From Dichetophora obliterata (lineage: Eukaryota; Arthropoda; Insecta; Diptera; Sciomyzidae): DNA of 64,000 nt. The translations under genes were made by a program, and so were the position numbers. Positions 44,001-56,600 of this stretch are shown here, piece after piece. The notes under the pieces were generated by a model. That model was not told the DNA's origin. It saw nothing but the letters and a program-made list of their open reading frames with translations, and ran no database searches. The number at the start of each line of letters is the position of its first letter. Within the stretch, counting starts at the first letter, position 1. The stretch is from positions 276,542,848 to 276,606,847 of the forward strand of contig OY986435.1 of assembly GCA_963920525.1 (NCBI GenBank). Reading direction: 5' to 3'.

Positions 44001-46385
44001 TTTTTTTGAGTTTTTTTTCAATATTTGGTCATGTTTCAATGTCTAAAACTCCTTCCTCCTGCTGTTCTATATTGGACCTTTTATTATATTTTTGGGTAAT
44101 GTTGGGTAACTTTAATTGCATCAGCTATAAAAGGAAGATATCAAGAAGCAAGAACCGAAAAAAATGCTATCCATATCCGCCCCCACCATATTTGGTAGTC
44201 CCTGATGTATGTCTAGTGCTATAAAAAATCAACAAAATTTAAATCATAAAATATTTTTTTTTTTTAATTGAAGGATGATTTGGTTTGTGCGTTCTAACTA
44301 GAAGATAGCTTTATAATGTAATAAGTTTATATGAAGGCAGTAATCATAAAGCTTAATTTGATAACCTCCAGAGCTATTTGTTCAATAAAGCGTCTTGCAC
44401 GGAAGACAAACTTAAAGCTTTAAAGCTTAAAATTGAAAATTAAAAGTATTTAACTTAGTTGTACATTATTTTAATTGTTAGTTTAATTCTAATCCTAGTA
44501 CAAGAAACCTTTTTTTATAAATATTTTTATTGCGTTTATATTATAATATCTTTTAAGTCTATATTGAGTGAATATTGTAATATGTTGTAATGTTGTAATA
44601 TCTTTTACAACACAAGTGGACACTTAAAAAAAAAGATGTGTGGCTGGCGCGTGTGATTACGGGACTTGAAGTCGTTTGAAATAAAAAATTTAACTAGATT
44701 ATTGTTTTGTAGGCTTGTCATTCTGACAGGTAGTAGATTTAAACATTTTTATAAAAAACAAACAAAACGGCAAAATTAAGCGCAATCGGCTCGATAGAAA
44801 TTTTTTAAACACCCTAGCTGATCAAAGAAACGTTCAGCGAGAAAAATACTTTTAAATTTTTAACAACATACAACGGCTAATCATGAGGCGTTCTCGACTG
44901 TGTGCTAAAACTTCGTTAATTTTAGTCTGAAATTTTTACAGTATTCTCTCAATCTTAAACTCGAACATCAGTTTACATCCTTCAGGTAGTTTTTGAGATA
45001 CCAAACTCAGCTGGAAGTGGCCGGCCGATATTCAAAAAAAATAATTCTAATTTAGTTAGTATATGAAGGTTCCTTTAAAGTTCGGATCTCTTATAATTAT
45101 ATATATTATTATACCATGCTTAAGACTCTTGACTGTTAAAAAGCTTAAGCAATTCACAAAAAAAGCTCTTGCAAAGTTAACTTCCGGGATTCTTGGTTAA
45201 TTTTCTTTACAAAATTTAGACGAGACTACATGAAAAAACAGTCATAGAAACGGATAAAGAATGCATTGATGAATAAGAATCATGAGTTCAATAATGAAAT
45301 AATTTAAAATGCCATGTTTTTAAAATATACAAATTTTTCACATTAATAACAAATTAACTAAATATACCTAAGAAACTTAATTTATACCTTGATTTGACAG
45401 AAAAAAAAAATCTATATGACCTTGTAAGGTTAATTGAGACAAGAAAATATTTTTGAGTGATTTTTCGAGGTATACCCCTATGTGCGTCCCCTTAGATCCA
45501 ATTTTAAAGTTGGTTACAGAAAAGTCTATTTTATTCTAGAATATGGCTTGTACGTGCTTAAGTTTGATTTGATCTTAGTTAATATTACTTCTAAGCTCAC
45601 AAAAATACAAAAATAATTAACTTAACTTCACATAACTTAATTTTTAGGCTAAGCTCTAACAAAACCTCTAATCTCTTATTCAGTTAGCTCTAGCATCTTT
45701 TCACCGCAGGTCGATCAATTCATTAGTCAATTTATATTTATATCACATCTTTTAAAAATATTTTTAATAGTTTTTATATCTTTTTACTGCGCCATGCACA
45801 TGATAATTAATTCTTGAATGTCAACATTATCTCAAATAAAATACATTATTGCTATCATTTGTTGAGTTGAAAATTTCTGTCATTAATGATAATAATCTTA
45901 GTTATACAATTTTAAGTAGTTTAGTATATAAGTATTATTCTGTTGTTATTTATTCTTAAAATTCGGCGTGCAAAAGACTCAAGTCTTAAATGCCAACAAT
46001 ATTTTGAAATAAATCATTAACTAAAATTAAAATAAATAAAACAAGACCTTAATGCTCATAAGCAGTAAAAGTGCGCTAGCAAGAGCAATTGGTGGTTTCA
46101 AAATAATGAAACTTTAGATTATTTTTGTAATTCTAAAAAATAGAATGTTGTTTTTTAGATATATAAGAGCTTAGTGAAAAATAAGTTTATAAAGAAACAA
46201 GTTTCAACAACAACAAGTTCTATGCAGAGCAAACCACCAAGCAGACTAGATAGACTGTTTCGTTGATTGCTACATCAACACTTCAGTTAGAGATATTTAT
46301 ATCTTATATCTTGCATGTATTATAAAAAGAAATACAATTTCTCTTATTATTGTCATTTCTTTTTATTATGATAATATTGGTATGG
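41038..46385. other. 5.3-kb gene-poor AT-rich region
   Basis: No gene is supported. On the minus strand near 42250-42140 a short acidic run (GEDRSNVEEDDDVHIYAAF) and ending NEIESWDI-stop resembles the acidic tail of a protein, but stops precede it. A hairpin pairs AATTGCAAGCTTTAGATCC (about 43820) with CTAAAGCTCGCAAATTAATT (about 43868). A higher-GC patch lies at 41150-41400. The 72-residue frame at 44006 is not convincing. Confidence 0.35.
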
Positions 46386-46389
46386 TTCA

Positions 46390-47324
46390 ATTTTGTATGG
46401 AACAAATTATCGGCCAAATGGCCGGCGCGACCTCGGCGACACACCTCCATCCGATGGTCCAAATTTTCGATGACGCTGAGGCATAATTGAGGTTATATGC
46501 CGTTAATGTGCCGAATTACCTCATCATTTAGCTCTTGAATTGTTGCTGGCTTATCGACGTACACCTTTTCTTTCAAATAACCCCAAAAAAAGAAGTTAAA
46601 CGGTGTCAAATCACATGATCTTGGCGGCCAATTGACATCGCCACCACGTGAGATAACACGGCCATTGAATTTGTCGCGCAAAAGAGCCATTGTTTCGTTA
46701 GCTGTGTAGCCATATCCCATATCTTCCAATTCGGACCATAAAAAGTTTATTATCATCTCACGATAGCGAACACCATTCACAGTAACTGCCTGACGGTCCT
46801 CATTTTGGAAAAAATACGGCCCTATGATGCCGCCAGCCATAAACCGCACCAAACAGTCACTCTTTGTGGGTGCATTGGGTTTTCAACAATCACTCTTGGA
46901 TTATCATTCGCCAAATACGGCAATTCTGCTTATTGACGAATCCACTGAGGTGAAAATGTGCTTCATCACAGAAGATGATTTTCTTCGAAAAGTGATCATC
47001 CACTGTTGCCATTTCTTGCCACCATTCTGACCACTGACGACGCTTGAAATGGTCAAGAGGCTTTATTTCTTGAGTCAATTGCACCTTGTAAGCAGCAATA
47101 TTTTCTACAGTACGAGCTGTACGAGCATGCACTGGTGTTTTCACATCTCCTACAAACCCGGTTTGCTCAAATTTTTGCACGATTTTTCCGATTGTACGCA
47201 CATTTGGACGATTAAATTGACCGAAAAAATCACGAAGTGCACGTTATGCATTTTGATTTGAACGTCCATTTTCATAATAAGCCTGAATAACTTTTACGCG
47301 TTGCTCGATTGTGTATCTTTCCAT
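46390..47324 (-). pseudogene. Tc1/mariner-superfamily transposase relic with internal deletions
   Basis: The minus strand starts MERYTIEQRVKVIQAYYENG (ATG at 47324), with an in-frame TAA shortly after (SNQNA-stop). It then reads FNRPNVRTIGKIVQKFEQTG, jumps from VENIAA to YKVQLTQEIKPLDHFKRRQW (deleting the second DNA-binding stretch), and continues with KKIIFCDEAHFHLSGFVNKQ (first catalytic Asp) and GIIGPYFFQNEDRQAVTVNG. It then skips the QQDGA block with the second Asp (DMGYGYTANETMALL), and ends WPPRSCDLTPFNFFFWGYLK, KEKVYVDKPATIQELND and DHRMEVCRRGR. This is an IS630/Tc1/mariner-type enzyme; the deletions make it inactive. Confidence 0.85.
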
Positions 47325-50178
47325 GGTTCAAATTGAATTAGTCTGAAATTGAGAAATGTCAAGTGAAATACAGAAATTGATGTTTAGGTGTGATTTACAT
47401 TCAACATCGGCCCTTAAAATTTAACCACCCTTTATATACATAAAGCAAAAACTTACCTTTGTTAAAGAACTTAAATGGATTTTCCGCAAACAGTTTAAAA
47501 TGAAAAATATGCTACAACAAGTGCTTAGATTTAATTTATTTATGTCAGTAATAATTTTCAAAAGAAAACAAAATAAAATCAAAGTGATTTGTACTACGAT
47601 GAAAGTTTTGTTTGTACTATTTTATAGCAAGTAAAAATTGCTCTAGAAAGTAAATAGTTGCATTTACCAATTGACTCCAAAAAAACTGCTGGGAAATTTC
47701 TTTTCTAAATACAAACATCTTACTTGTCGTTAGATGGCAAAATTCTGAAACTAGAAACTAAGCTAATGAATAAAATAAATTTTGTAAAATAAAAACAATA
47801 TTGATTTTTAGAGAAGACTAATATTGTTTTTGTACTGTCTATCTCAAAAATACATTTTGCTTTGAAATGTTACATTGAAAACTTAAAATTTCCCCTTGAT
47901 ATGAAATGTTTACTATACAGAACTCTATTTTTATGCATCATTCATAAGTAACTGCTTAAGAATTGTCAAAGGAATTGCGAGAAATGACAAATTCAAAAGA
48001 AGTTTTTATATTCTTTGAATAACGATGAAAAAAGGAATTGAAATAACCTTCAAGGTGTTTCGAGGTGATTTAACAAAGTAAAATCTTGATCTTGAAAAAA
48101 TCATTTTCTGTTAATGTTTTTTTTCTTGATCAACGTCGTTTCCTTAATTGAAACAAAAAATTTAAAGTTATTATTGTTTTATGTAAATACAAATGATGAG
48201 CTTATTTTTAATAATGATTTTTTTACTGTATTGATATATTATCATTTTAATGCTTTGGCAAGAAACTGCTATAATCCTGCTATAATTTCATTCACCACAC
48301 ATTGTAATGTTGTCGCCTTGGTGCGCATGGTGACTTTCAACAGTTTGGTTGCGAACCTTTCTTTATTCCTGCACACTTAAGGACTTTTTCCTTTGTTCTC
48401 TTCAAAGCATCAAATTTGGTCGACTGAGTAACTATGCCGCTGATGCTGCCTTTAGCTTAATCTCGAAATCAACCACCAGATGGTGCTGACGTGCCATAGA
48501 AACATGCTGGCAAGGAAATAATGCTTCATGACATGCTGCTTGGCGCAACGACGAAAATTGTTCCTTGTTCTTAATGAATGCTCATGTTCTTTGTATGTAG
48601 AAGCGATTAAATATTATAGCAGTTACTATGGTGGATAGAGATGTTAAGTAAAATTTTATGAAGCGAAATGATTTTCACTGACAAAAGTAAAATTTTGTTT
48701 AACAATTAAAATAATCCCAACAAATAAATTCAATGCATTATTTCAAAATCCATTTTAAATTGGTTGAAAACTCACGATGATAATGAATACTATCTTTCTT
48801 TCCAATACTATGGTGACAAAAATTTCTCATTTTATGTCAAAACACGCTTCAGTTTTTACATCTCTACCAATAAACATAACAACATGAAACTTTTACATTC
48901 TCAAATTTCAGCATCTCATAAAATGCACGTATAACAACACTTACAATACTTATACCAAACTCCAAACAATAAAATATTTGTTCCTTTATGAATCACGTGT
49001 GATGCGAATCAACATCAACAGAATGAAGAGATGAGCACGAGGCGCTTGAAAAGAATTAACAACACAGAATTATGACTGAGCACAAACCTATTACCTAATG
49101 TTTGAAATACGGATGGTAACAATAATGAATTTGCTCATATGCAAGCGCAGTCATATGTCTAAAACAACAACAACAACAACTGCCTACCTACCAAACAACC
49201 AACAACTAACAAAAACGAACAAGATACGATTCGGTTTAGCTGGCTAATTTTCATGCCGGAAGAAATATAAATTCAAATGCATTCATGTTGCCACAGTATT
49301 TGTGTTGGTGCATATATAAATGCATTTGTGTTTGAGTGCATTTGCAATACACTAAATGGGTGAAACAGTCTAAATAAAAAAAAAAAATATTCCTTCCAAA
49401 GCGACCTCAGGGCAAATTGAGGTGCATTTAAGTACTAAATACCCAACCGCTTACTGAGCTCAAGTGTCTTTTTTGAAGTAGCTACAGTGTCGTATAGTAT
49501 TGTTATAAGAAAAGGTACAACGTGTTAAAAGGATATAGGTTCGGTTTTTAAGGAAAAAAATAAAACAAGTATTAATAAAAAACAACTTCACCTCAAATTT
49601 GAATACATATTTTTTTTTAATTAATTAAAGCTCAGAAGACATAATGCTCGTATTTCAGATTATGTTCCACTGCAAAATTTTTAATTGGACGATTTTCTTT
49701 TTATATAATTCATATTCCACTCATGTAAAATAATTGCTGTATATAGCTAAGATATGTTGATGGACTTGATTGATTTCCAGACCAGCTTAATTTGATAACG
49801 CATTTTATTGTTTTATTGCTGAACATTGCACTCAAGTGCAGAAATCAGCTCAAGTGTAGACTTATCCATGATGCTTTCCTGTGATGCCATAAATGAATAT
49901 AATTAAATATGCAATGGATAACGAACAGAACGTTTTATATACGTTCGTATTACGTTGAGCCATGCTTTTATGCAAAATTGCTTGCAGCAAGTAACACTTA
50001 TATTTTTAAATATTTTCTGCAATTAGTTAGTTACTTCAGTTGAATTAAATTATAACAATAAAAAAAGCCGTGTGCCTGGGACCACACGTAGAAGTGATAA
50101 CTTCTAATTTTTGAATTCTTAAATATATTTCTACCTACATTCATAATTCGTAGGGAAGTGTATGGGATGAGGTTTTTG
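47325..50178. other. Transposon end and mostly unique DNA
   Basis: At about 47341-47445 lies the likely 5' flank and end of the transposase element (the minus strand reads GGGTGGTTAAATTTTAAGGG at its edge, complement at about 47425-47444). The rest looks unique. A (CAA)n run is near 49163. The 88-residue frame at 48114-48380 is hydrophobic and unrecognised. Confidence 0.4.
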
Positions 50179-50492
50179 CTATAAAGCAGGATTGAATAAC
50201 TGAAAAATGACATCATTTTAAGCAACTTGCCCGATGGATTCTGCTCTCAGATGAATTTCCAACCGCCAAATCTCTTAAAATAGCTTTTTATATAGATGTG
50301 TTTAAGAAATATTGCTCGAAAGTTTTTATTGCTCATAAGAGATGAAGCATTGTTCTAGATCAATGCTAGCTAGTGATAAAAAGTTGCCATTGGGAAAAAA
50401 AATATTTTGAATATTTTTACTTCATTTTTTGTTACTTCATTTGGGCAAACTGATCTGTCAACTAGTCTGTTATAACTTTATTTTTTAAGGGG

Positions 50493-51465
50493 AGGTTAGG
50501 TTAGGTTAGGTAAATAGGGTTGTGTACCGTTACCGGCGCTTCCGCGGGGGCTTATAGGTCCCCCAATGGGGCAATAACCTTTTAAAACTCCCACAAGAAT
50601 CCGGATTTCTCGTTTGGCCAAAAGCAGAAGGCTTTCGGTTTTCTTCTCATTTAGCTCCGGCCAGAGCCTTCGAGACATATTGCAGTCACCTCTGGAGGCC
50701 CAGTTAGTGTTAGCATTATCTCTGGCTTTAAGGTCTATATTCCGTTTGATGACGCCTATTGGAATGTGCACATCTGTATTAGCTCTGTTTGTACTTGCGG
50801 TTACTCCACGCCTAGCCAGTTCATCCCTTGCGTCATTCCCTTCGATATTGCTATGTCCCGGATTCCAGCAGAGAGTAACGTTGTGGGTATTGCAGATACT
50901 GTTCAGTGCCAGTTTACAGTTTTGTACCGTTCGAGCCTTCGTCGTTTTACTATTCAGTGCTTTGATGGCCGCTTGGCTATCCACAAAAATAACTACCCTT
51001 GTGGGGGTAAGATTTTTCCTATGAATGGCCTGTGCAGCTTTTTCAATAGCGTATATTTCGCTTGAAAAACGCTACAGTAGTTGGGAAGTTTGAAGGAGTC
51101 TTTGATTTGTAGCGTTTCGCAATATACACCTGATCCAGTTCCGTTTTCTATTTTGGAACTATCAGTATATAATTTTAGATTGCCATTGAATTCTATGGCC
51201 GTTTCTTCCCATTCTTGTCTGTTGGGAATGGATGTGGTGTATTCTGTGTCGAATCTCACACTGGGTACGATATAGTCGGTTGCTCTTTTTGATTCTTCGG
51301 TTCCAAAGCGATTCAGAATAGATGCATTTTCGAAAGTGTTGTTTCTCCACGCTTGTGATTCGTTGCGGCGAATCGCGCTTTTGGTCGCCAAACACTTAAG
51401 AACCTCTTCTATGGGGAGAAAATTTAGCATAATTTCTAGACCCGCCTGTATCATTGAACTTTTTT
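50493..51465 (-). pseudogene. LINE C-terminal part with RNase H (LOA/R1-like)
   Basis: Minus strand: IQAGLEIMLNFLPIEEVLKC, KLYTDSSKIENGTGSGVYC (first catalytic Asp of RNase H), KLPNYCSVFQAKYTLLKKL (family FQAE, here FQAK), VFVDSQAAIKALNSK-like (third acidic residue), CWNPGHSNIEGNDARDELAR (last Asp) and a C-terminus TESLLLLAKREIRILVGVLK. RNase H in these LINEs removes the RNA strand of the reverse-transcription hybrid. A frameshift lies at about 50985-50993 and the catalytic Glu is replaced by Lys. The 3' tail is (CCTAA)n-like at 50493-50510. The RT part is absent: 5'-truncated. Confidence 0.85.
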
Positions 51466-52147
51466 TTTAGGGGAATGTTTCACCGAAATCGGTTACATAG
51501 AAATTTACATATATTCAAAAATGTATATCTCAGTAGCCTGGTGTCTCAAAAAATCGAAAAAATATCAAAATGTTTGTTTTTAAATTATCTATAAACTCTT
51601 TAATAGGGTGGTTATCTATAAACCCTTATTTTAGATATTGTTGAGCACCCAATTTTTTTTTCCTTAGCGTCTAAAAACAAGTCCCTAATTTTTTTACAAC
51701 AACAATAGCAATTGCCGCTCGGAGCTTAAGGTTTACACAGAGGCAATATATCTGAATGAGCATTAGGGCGTATCGAATAACAATTTTTGCGAATTTTACA
51801 TTCTGAGGGGTCTCAAAAGTTGCATAGGGTGGTCAAGATATCCCAAAAAAATTTAGGAAAAAAAAGGATGTCTTTCCCTCCTGCAATAACAAAGTTGTTT
51901 TTGAGAAAACAGTAAAAAAATAACGATCTCAAAATGCTTTGTTTTTTTTCAGAAAAACTACGTATGTCTCAAAGAAAAATTAAAAATAGACTTTCACTAA
52001 CAATATCTTGTCAAACGAGATGCCACTCTGGATTTATATCCACAGTATCCTGTGGGAAGGATATTAGAATCTAAAGTACACTCTAGATAGCACAGAAATT
52101 AGCTACTTTACCGCAAGGGGTGGAATCCCCGACCGCTAAAAATTAGA

Positions 52148-53120
52148 AAAATAGTTTTTTTCCTAAATGACCTCGTTATTTATTATGTTGATTTTATATG
52201 ATTTAAATACAAATTCTAAATGTTTGATAGCTTAAATCATACTTGATTTTAAATACAAATTCTAGTTGTTTGATAGTTTAAAATCGTTTATTGAGCTTAA
52301 GGTCAAAGTTAGAACAGTTAATTGTTCTAACGAATCTTTCCAAAGAAACAACAACAAAAACAACAACAACAACGTTTTTTCAATTTGAAAAGGGAAAAAT
52401 CACTAACTGATTTTATTGCAATTTCGGCCGTGCTAAAAGCTTCATCAGAAATCTTTGTGATACCTCGTGCAAGCGTGCACTAGTGCATTGCACCACAGAG
52501 GCGATGAGATTTGAAGTTTCAATTTCTCAGTTATTCTCCCATATAAAATCAACATAATAAATAACGAGGTCATTTAGGAAAAAAACTAATCAAATGGTAG
52601 AGCACGACCAAACAGAAGCAGCTGAAAACAAATCAGCAAAAATCTGAAAACAACTTCAGTAAACATGCTTTGCTAGTGGAAGACTTCCAGCAGACTGTTG
52701 GACTCCATATGATAACATAAGCATAAAGACTAAAGTAAAGCAGAAATACAACAACAAATGTGAGCATGTGAAATGGGAGAAAAACTGAGAAATTGACACT
52801 TCAAATCTCATCGCCTCTATGGTGCAGTGCACTAGTGCGCGCTTGCACGAGGTATCACAAAAATTTCTGATGAAGCCCTTAGCCAGGCCGAAATTGCAAT
52901 AAAATCAGCTAGTGATTTGTTTCCTTTTCATATTGAAAAAACTTTGTTGTTGTTGTTTCTTTGGCAAGATTTGTTAGAACAATTAATTGTTCTAACTTTG
53001 ACCTTAAGCTCAATAAACGATTTTAAACTATCAAACAACTAGAATTTGTATTTAAAATCAAGTATGATTTAAACTATCAAACATTTAGAATTTTTATTTA
53101 AATCATATAAAATCAACAAT
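52148..53120. mobile_element. Two-level palindromic foldback
   Basis: Outer level: the left arm (about 52180-52545) is inverted in 52775-53115. Pairs include AATTGTTCTAAC...TGTTAGAACAATTAATTG, TATTGCAATTTCGGCC / GGCCGAAATTGCAATA and GAGGCGATGAGATTTGAAG / CTTCAAATCTCATCGCCTC. Inner level: within the left arm a 40-bp terminal repeat TTTTTTTCCTAAATGACCTC (52155) is inverted at about 52560-52583. The spacer is about 52590-52770. GTTGTTGTTG/CAACAACAAC runs also face each other. Confidence 0.8.
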
Positions 53121-53654
53121 TAGAAAAATATTTTTAAATAAAAGTGTGTTTAATTACCTTTACAAAGGTTTTTAAAACTTAACAATCGGTTAATATGTGG
53201 CTGAGATATGAATTCTAGTAAAAATCGATTTTCGACGATTTTTCCTATTTTTTTTCAATTTTGTGCACCCTGTAACTCCTCAAAAAACAGCTGCAGCATT
53301 TTTTCCTTTAAACAAAATTTTTGACTTCCTTAGTGATGCTCCATGCAAAATTTCATCCAAATCGTAGATGGTTATTCCGTAAGGCCGGTACGTTAAAAAT
53401 GGAATTGCTGTTTTATCTTATTTTTTCTCATATGTAGTAGATAATTTTTTAAATTTCTACCTGGCGGCACGTGTTAATAAAGTCCAATTTCTTTGAAAAT
53501 TTTTTTATGCGTTTTTTATATATATAAATAAAATAAAAGGGATAAAGGAAATTTATTTTTCTCTATACAAATAAGGACAAGTCTACTGTCCATACATTAT
53601 AATGACGTCACTGCATTTTTACGCATGTGACGAAATCGTAGGAACTCGTTGGCT
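53121..53654. other. Repeat-derived interval inside the composite element
   Basis: No gene. Sentence-like motifs such as TATGTGGCTGAGATATGAATTC and ACCCTGTAACTCCT recall sequence at 51490-51560 on the other strand only weakly. TAATGACGTCACTGCATTT at about 53600 is inverted near 54275. Confidence 0.35.
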
Positions 53655-53904
53655 AGGGCCATAGTGGGTGAAAAAAAATTATTTTTTTTCAATGGCAACT
53701 TTTTATCACTAACTAGCATTGATCCAAAACAATAGTTCACCTCTAATGAGTAAGAAACCCTTTTTAGCAATATTTCTTAAACACTTCAATATGAAAAGCT
53801 ACATTATTAAAATTTGATGGTTTGAAATTCATCGGAAAGGAGAATCCTTCGGGCAAGTTGAATAAAATGATGTAAGTTTTCAGTTATTCACTCCCGCTTT
53901 ATAG

Positions 53905-55142
53905 AAAAAATTTCACTGCGCCTTAATGTGCATAAATAATAACTTTTATGTCGTATAATAAATGGTGAATCGGAAACAAGTTGATATTAATATTTTTATG
54001 CAACTTTATTTATGCTTATTATATTCTAAGGGCGCGTTTATAGTGGCGACTTGTTGCTTTGTCGGACCGAACCGAGAAGGAAAGCTGAAAAACGCTGCAC
54101 ATTAGGGCGTAACGATAGAAACGTCTTAGTTTGATTAGCGGTATAAATTTGCAAGTAGATGAAAAAAATCTTTGGATATTTTTTTAACCCATAACGGCTC
54201 TCCTCAGAGACTTTTTGTAAAAGCAAAAAAATCGGGTTTTTGCTAATTTTGCGGCATAGCATGCATTTTATTGAAGTGACGTCATTACAATGTACAAAAA
54301 TATTGTAGATAAATATAATACGAACATACTGGTACACTGCCTTACTATCTGATACTTCTGGTTCCTGAAATATATATTTTTATAGCAAAAATTGGGGGAT
54401 TATCAAAATTTAAATATTATTTTACTTTTTGATTTTTTGCAATTAAACTATTCAAGATAGTATATTAAAATGTTCTGCACCAATTTTTATCAATGCATTA
54501 AGTATTTGTTAGTACCTTTCATAAATCTCTTATACCTTCTTTTACCCCATACCGTCCAAGCTGCCGCACTATACCCCACTTTTTGGAAATTGTTGAAGGT
54601 ATTTATGTATCTAACACTAACCTCTCGGGCTAGAATTGTCCAAGTTAAAAATAATATCAATAAAAAAAATAAGTTAAATTTACGGGGTTATTTTTATATC
54701 ATTTATTGAACTTGGAATTCAAAGTTTTGGTTGGAAAGCAACATCATTTCTGTCAGCAGCAAAATAATTTTAGGTATCAATCACGCTGGGATGTTTTGGA
54801 AACAAAAACATAAAAAGCAAGCAGTCCCTTAAATTCGACAAAAACATTAAGATAAATTATGACATTGAGACATTTTTGCGCAATCCTTTTTCTGATTGCA
54901 GCTTCTTCACAAAGAACTTCTAATTTTTGTGAAAAATGTTTTAGGTCTGCCATCACTCAGCTGTTGATGTACGTTTTTTATCTGATTTAAAACTAACTAA
55001 AAAGATAAGAGAAAGAAATTTCCTTTAGAAATGGTAGAAATTATATTGTTTTCCAAAATGCTTACATATTCATTTGAACTTCTCAAGACAAACAAGGCCA
55101 AGTTAGCAAAAAATTTTTGTATACTGCCATCAGCGGAGTTAT
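53905..55142. other. Unannotated interval with weak inverted repeat
   Basis: AAGTGACGTCATTACAATG near 54275 is the inverse of the motif near 53595, so 53585-54300 may be another TIR element. ATTAGGGCGTAACGATAG lies at about 54101. The open frame at 54470-54709 is unrecognised. No gene is supported. Confidence 0.35.
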
Positions 55143-55379
55143 GTGACAAACAAAGTCTCTTACCCAATAAAACACTACTCCAATAACACCGTCTTTTCTT
55201 TTAAAAATGATAATGTTGCTGTATTTTTGCAAGCCGGCATTGATCATCTTCATAACTGGTGCAAAAAGAACCACATGAACCTCAATATGAAGAAATGCAA
55301 GCATATGAATTTCTCGCGCAAGCCACCAATTAAATGTACCTTCAAAATTTGTGATTATTCATTGGATTACTTAAAATAA
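55143..55379 (+). pseudogene. Reverse transcriptase fragment of a LINE
   Basis: The frame includes HYSNNTVFSFKNDNVAVFLQ (position of the YADDT block, decayed) and GIDHLHNWCKKNHMNLNMKK, then CKHMNFSRKPPIKCTFKICD. The W(C/L)..N.M.LN..K...M.FSRK pattern is the region after RT motif C. It stops at YLK, just before a different LINE begins. Both ends are truncated. Confidence 0.7.
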
Positions 55380-55384
55380 ACGAT

Positions 55385-56570
55385 TCTAAGTATGGACCCC
55401 CTGGACATACACGCAAAACTAATAGCCGGAAAAACGGCACAACGCCTTACGGCAGCAGGCAACATGCACATTCAAAATTTTGGACATTGTACAATCGGAA
55501 AGGATCTACTTAGTAGCACGGACTACATGGTACCTCGCACGATAGTCAATTCCAAAGTACGAACTCTTCTGGGACCAAACGACTGGTGCAAAGGTATAGA
55601 ACAAGCACAGCAGGCAGTCAACATATTTACCGACGGCTCCAAAATGCCTACGGGGGTAGGTGCGGCGGTGTATTGCGCAGAGCCTAATATAAGGCAGCCA
55701 TATAAACTGCCGAACCACTGCAGTATCTTCCAGGCGGAAATATTTGCCATAAGGAAGGCTGCTGAGATAGCCCTCAGCATGGACACACAACACTCTAACA
55801 TCAACATTTTCGTTGACAGTCAAGCGGCGATCAAATCCATGCGCTCCGCAGGCATCAAGTCCAAAAGTGTCTTGGCTGGCAGAGATGCACTAGATGCACT
55901 ATGCTCTTCGAAAAGAGTGCGCATCTACTGGGTCCCTAGCCACCAGGGCATTGAGGGAAACGAGATGGCAGACGGTTTAGCGAAGGAAGGCGCCGGGCTG
56001 GAATCAGAACTCGCAGAACATGTACTTACTCCGCTACAAGAGTTGTACAGGAACCTCGAAAGAAGAGCCACACTAGCAGTGAATCGTAGATGGAGAGATA
56101 CGACAACGTGCAAAATCTCGAAAATCATGTGCAATGCACAATGCGAAAAACGAACTCTGTTCATCTTGGCACGCCCGCGCAAAGATTGCAGGACACTAGT
56201 GGGAATGCTCACTGGTCACTGCATGACGGCAGCCCACGTGAGGAAGCTTGGCATCACCACGGATGACAACTGCAGGAAGTGCAAAGAACTGGGCACAGTG
56301 GAGACCCTGGAGCACCTACTATGCACATGCCCCGCCCTACTTAGATCGAGACTAAAATACCTAGGCTCATCGACGTTCCCGTCACTTAAAGATGACGGGA
56401 ACTAGAATCCCTCCTAAGGTTTGCGAACTCAACGCAAATCTTTAAAGACTTTTAAAACAAACACAAAGGTTCCTTTTGTTCGCTAACGGTACCACTAAGG
56501 ACCTGAATTGGTCTATGTGAGCCTCACGAAGGCATCCGGTTTAACCTAACCTAAACGAATAAATGGACCT
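55385..56570 (+). pseudogene. 5'-truncated LINE: RNase H and Cys-rich C-terminus
   Basis: A 337-residue intact frame (ATG at 55392 is only the first in-frame Met) has PLDIHAKLIAGKTAQRLTAA (end of the RT region), VNIFTDGSKMPTGVGAAVYC (Asp), CSIFQAEIFAIRKAAEIALS (Glu), NIFVDSQAAIKSMRSAG (Asp), WVPSHQGIEGNEMADGLAKE (Asp), LVGMLTGHCMTAAHVRKLG, and a CRKCKELGTVETLEHLLCTC zinc-finger-like end. All four RNase H acidic residues are present. The style is LOA/R1-like. RT and endonuclease are missing. The 3' untranslated part ends near TTAACCTAACCTAA (56541-56554). Confidence 0.88.
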
Positions 56571-56600
56571 AAGCCTGAAATTGATAAATTCTGGCGTATG

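Larger units (their letters stand above)
50179..53904. mobile_element. Composite inverted-repeat element with nested LINE and foldback
   Basis: Left arm (50179-50405) CTATAAAGCAGGATTGAATA, AACTTGCCCGATGGATTCTG, AGTGATAAAAAGTTGCCATTG is inverted in the right arm (53655-53904). The arms match over about 230 bp. Between them lie a LINE 3' part (50493-51465), a segment 51480-52140 of another repeat and a foldback at 52148-53120. No transposase is visible. Confidence 0.65.

Noticed and set aside
50493..50510. Telomere or interstitial TTAGG array
   Set aside because: Only three units, placed exactly at a LINE 3' end, with similar short tails on two other LINEs; best explained as LINE tails.
52440..52520. 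Possible tRNA-like box pair in the foldback arm
   Set aside because: A TGGTGCA(A/G)TGCAC segment looked A-box-like, but no acceptable B-box follows at the right distance.
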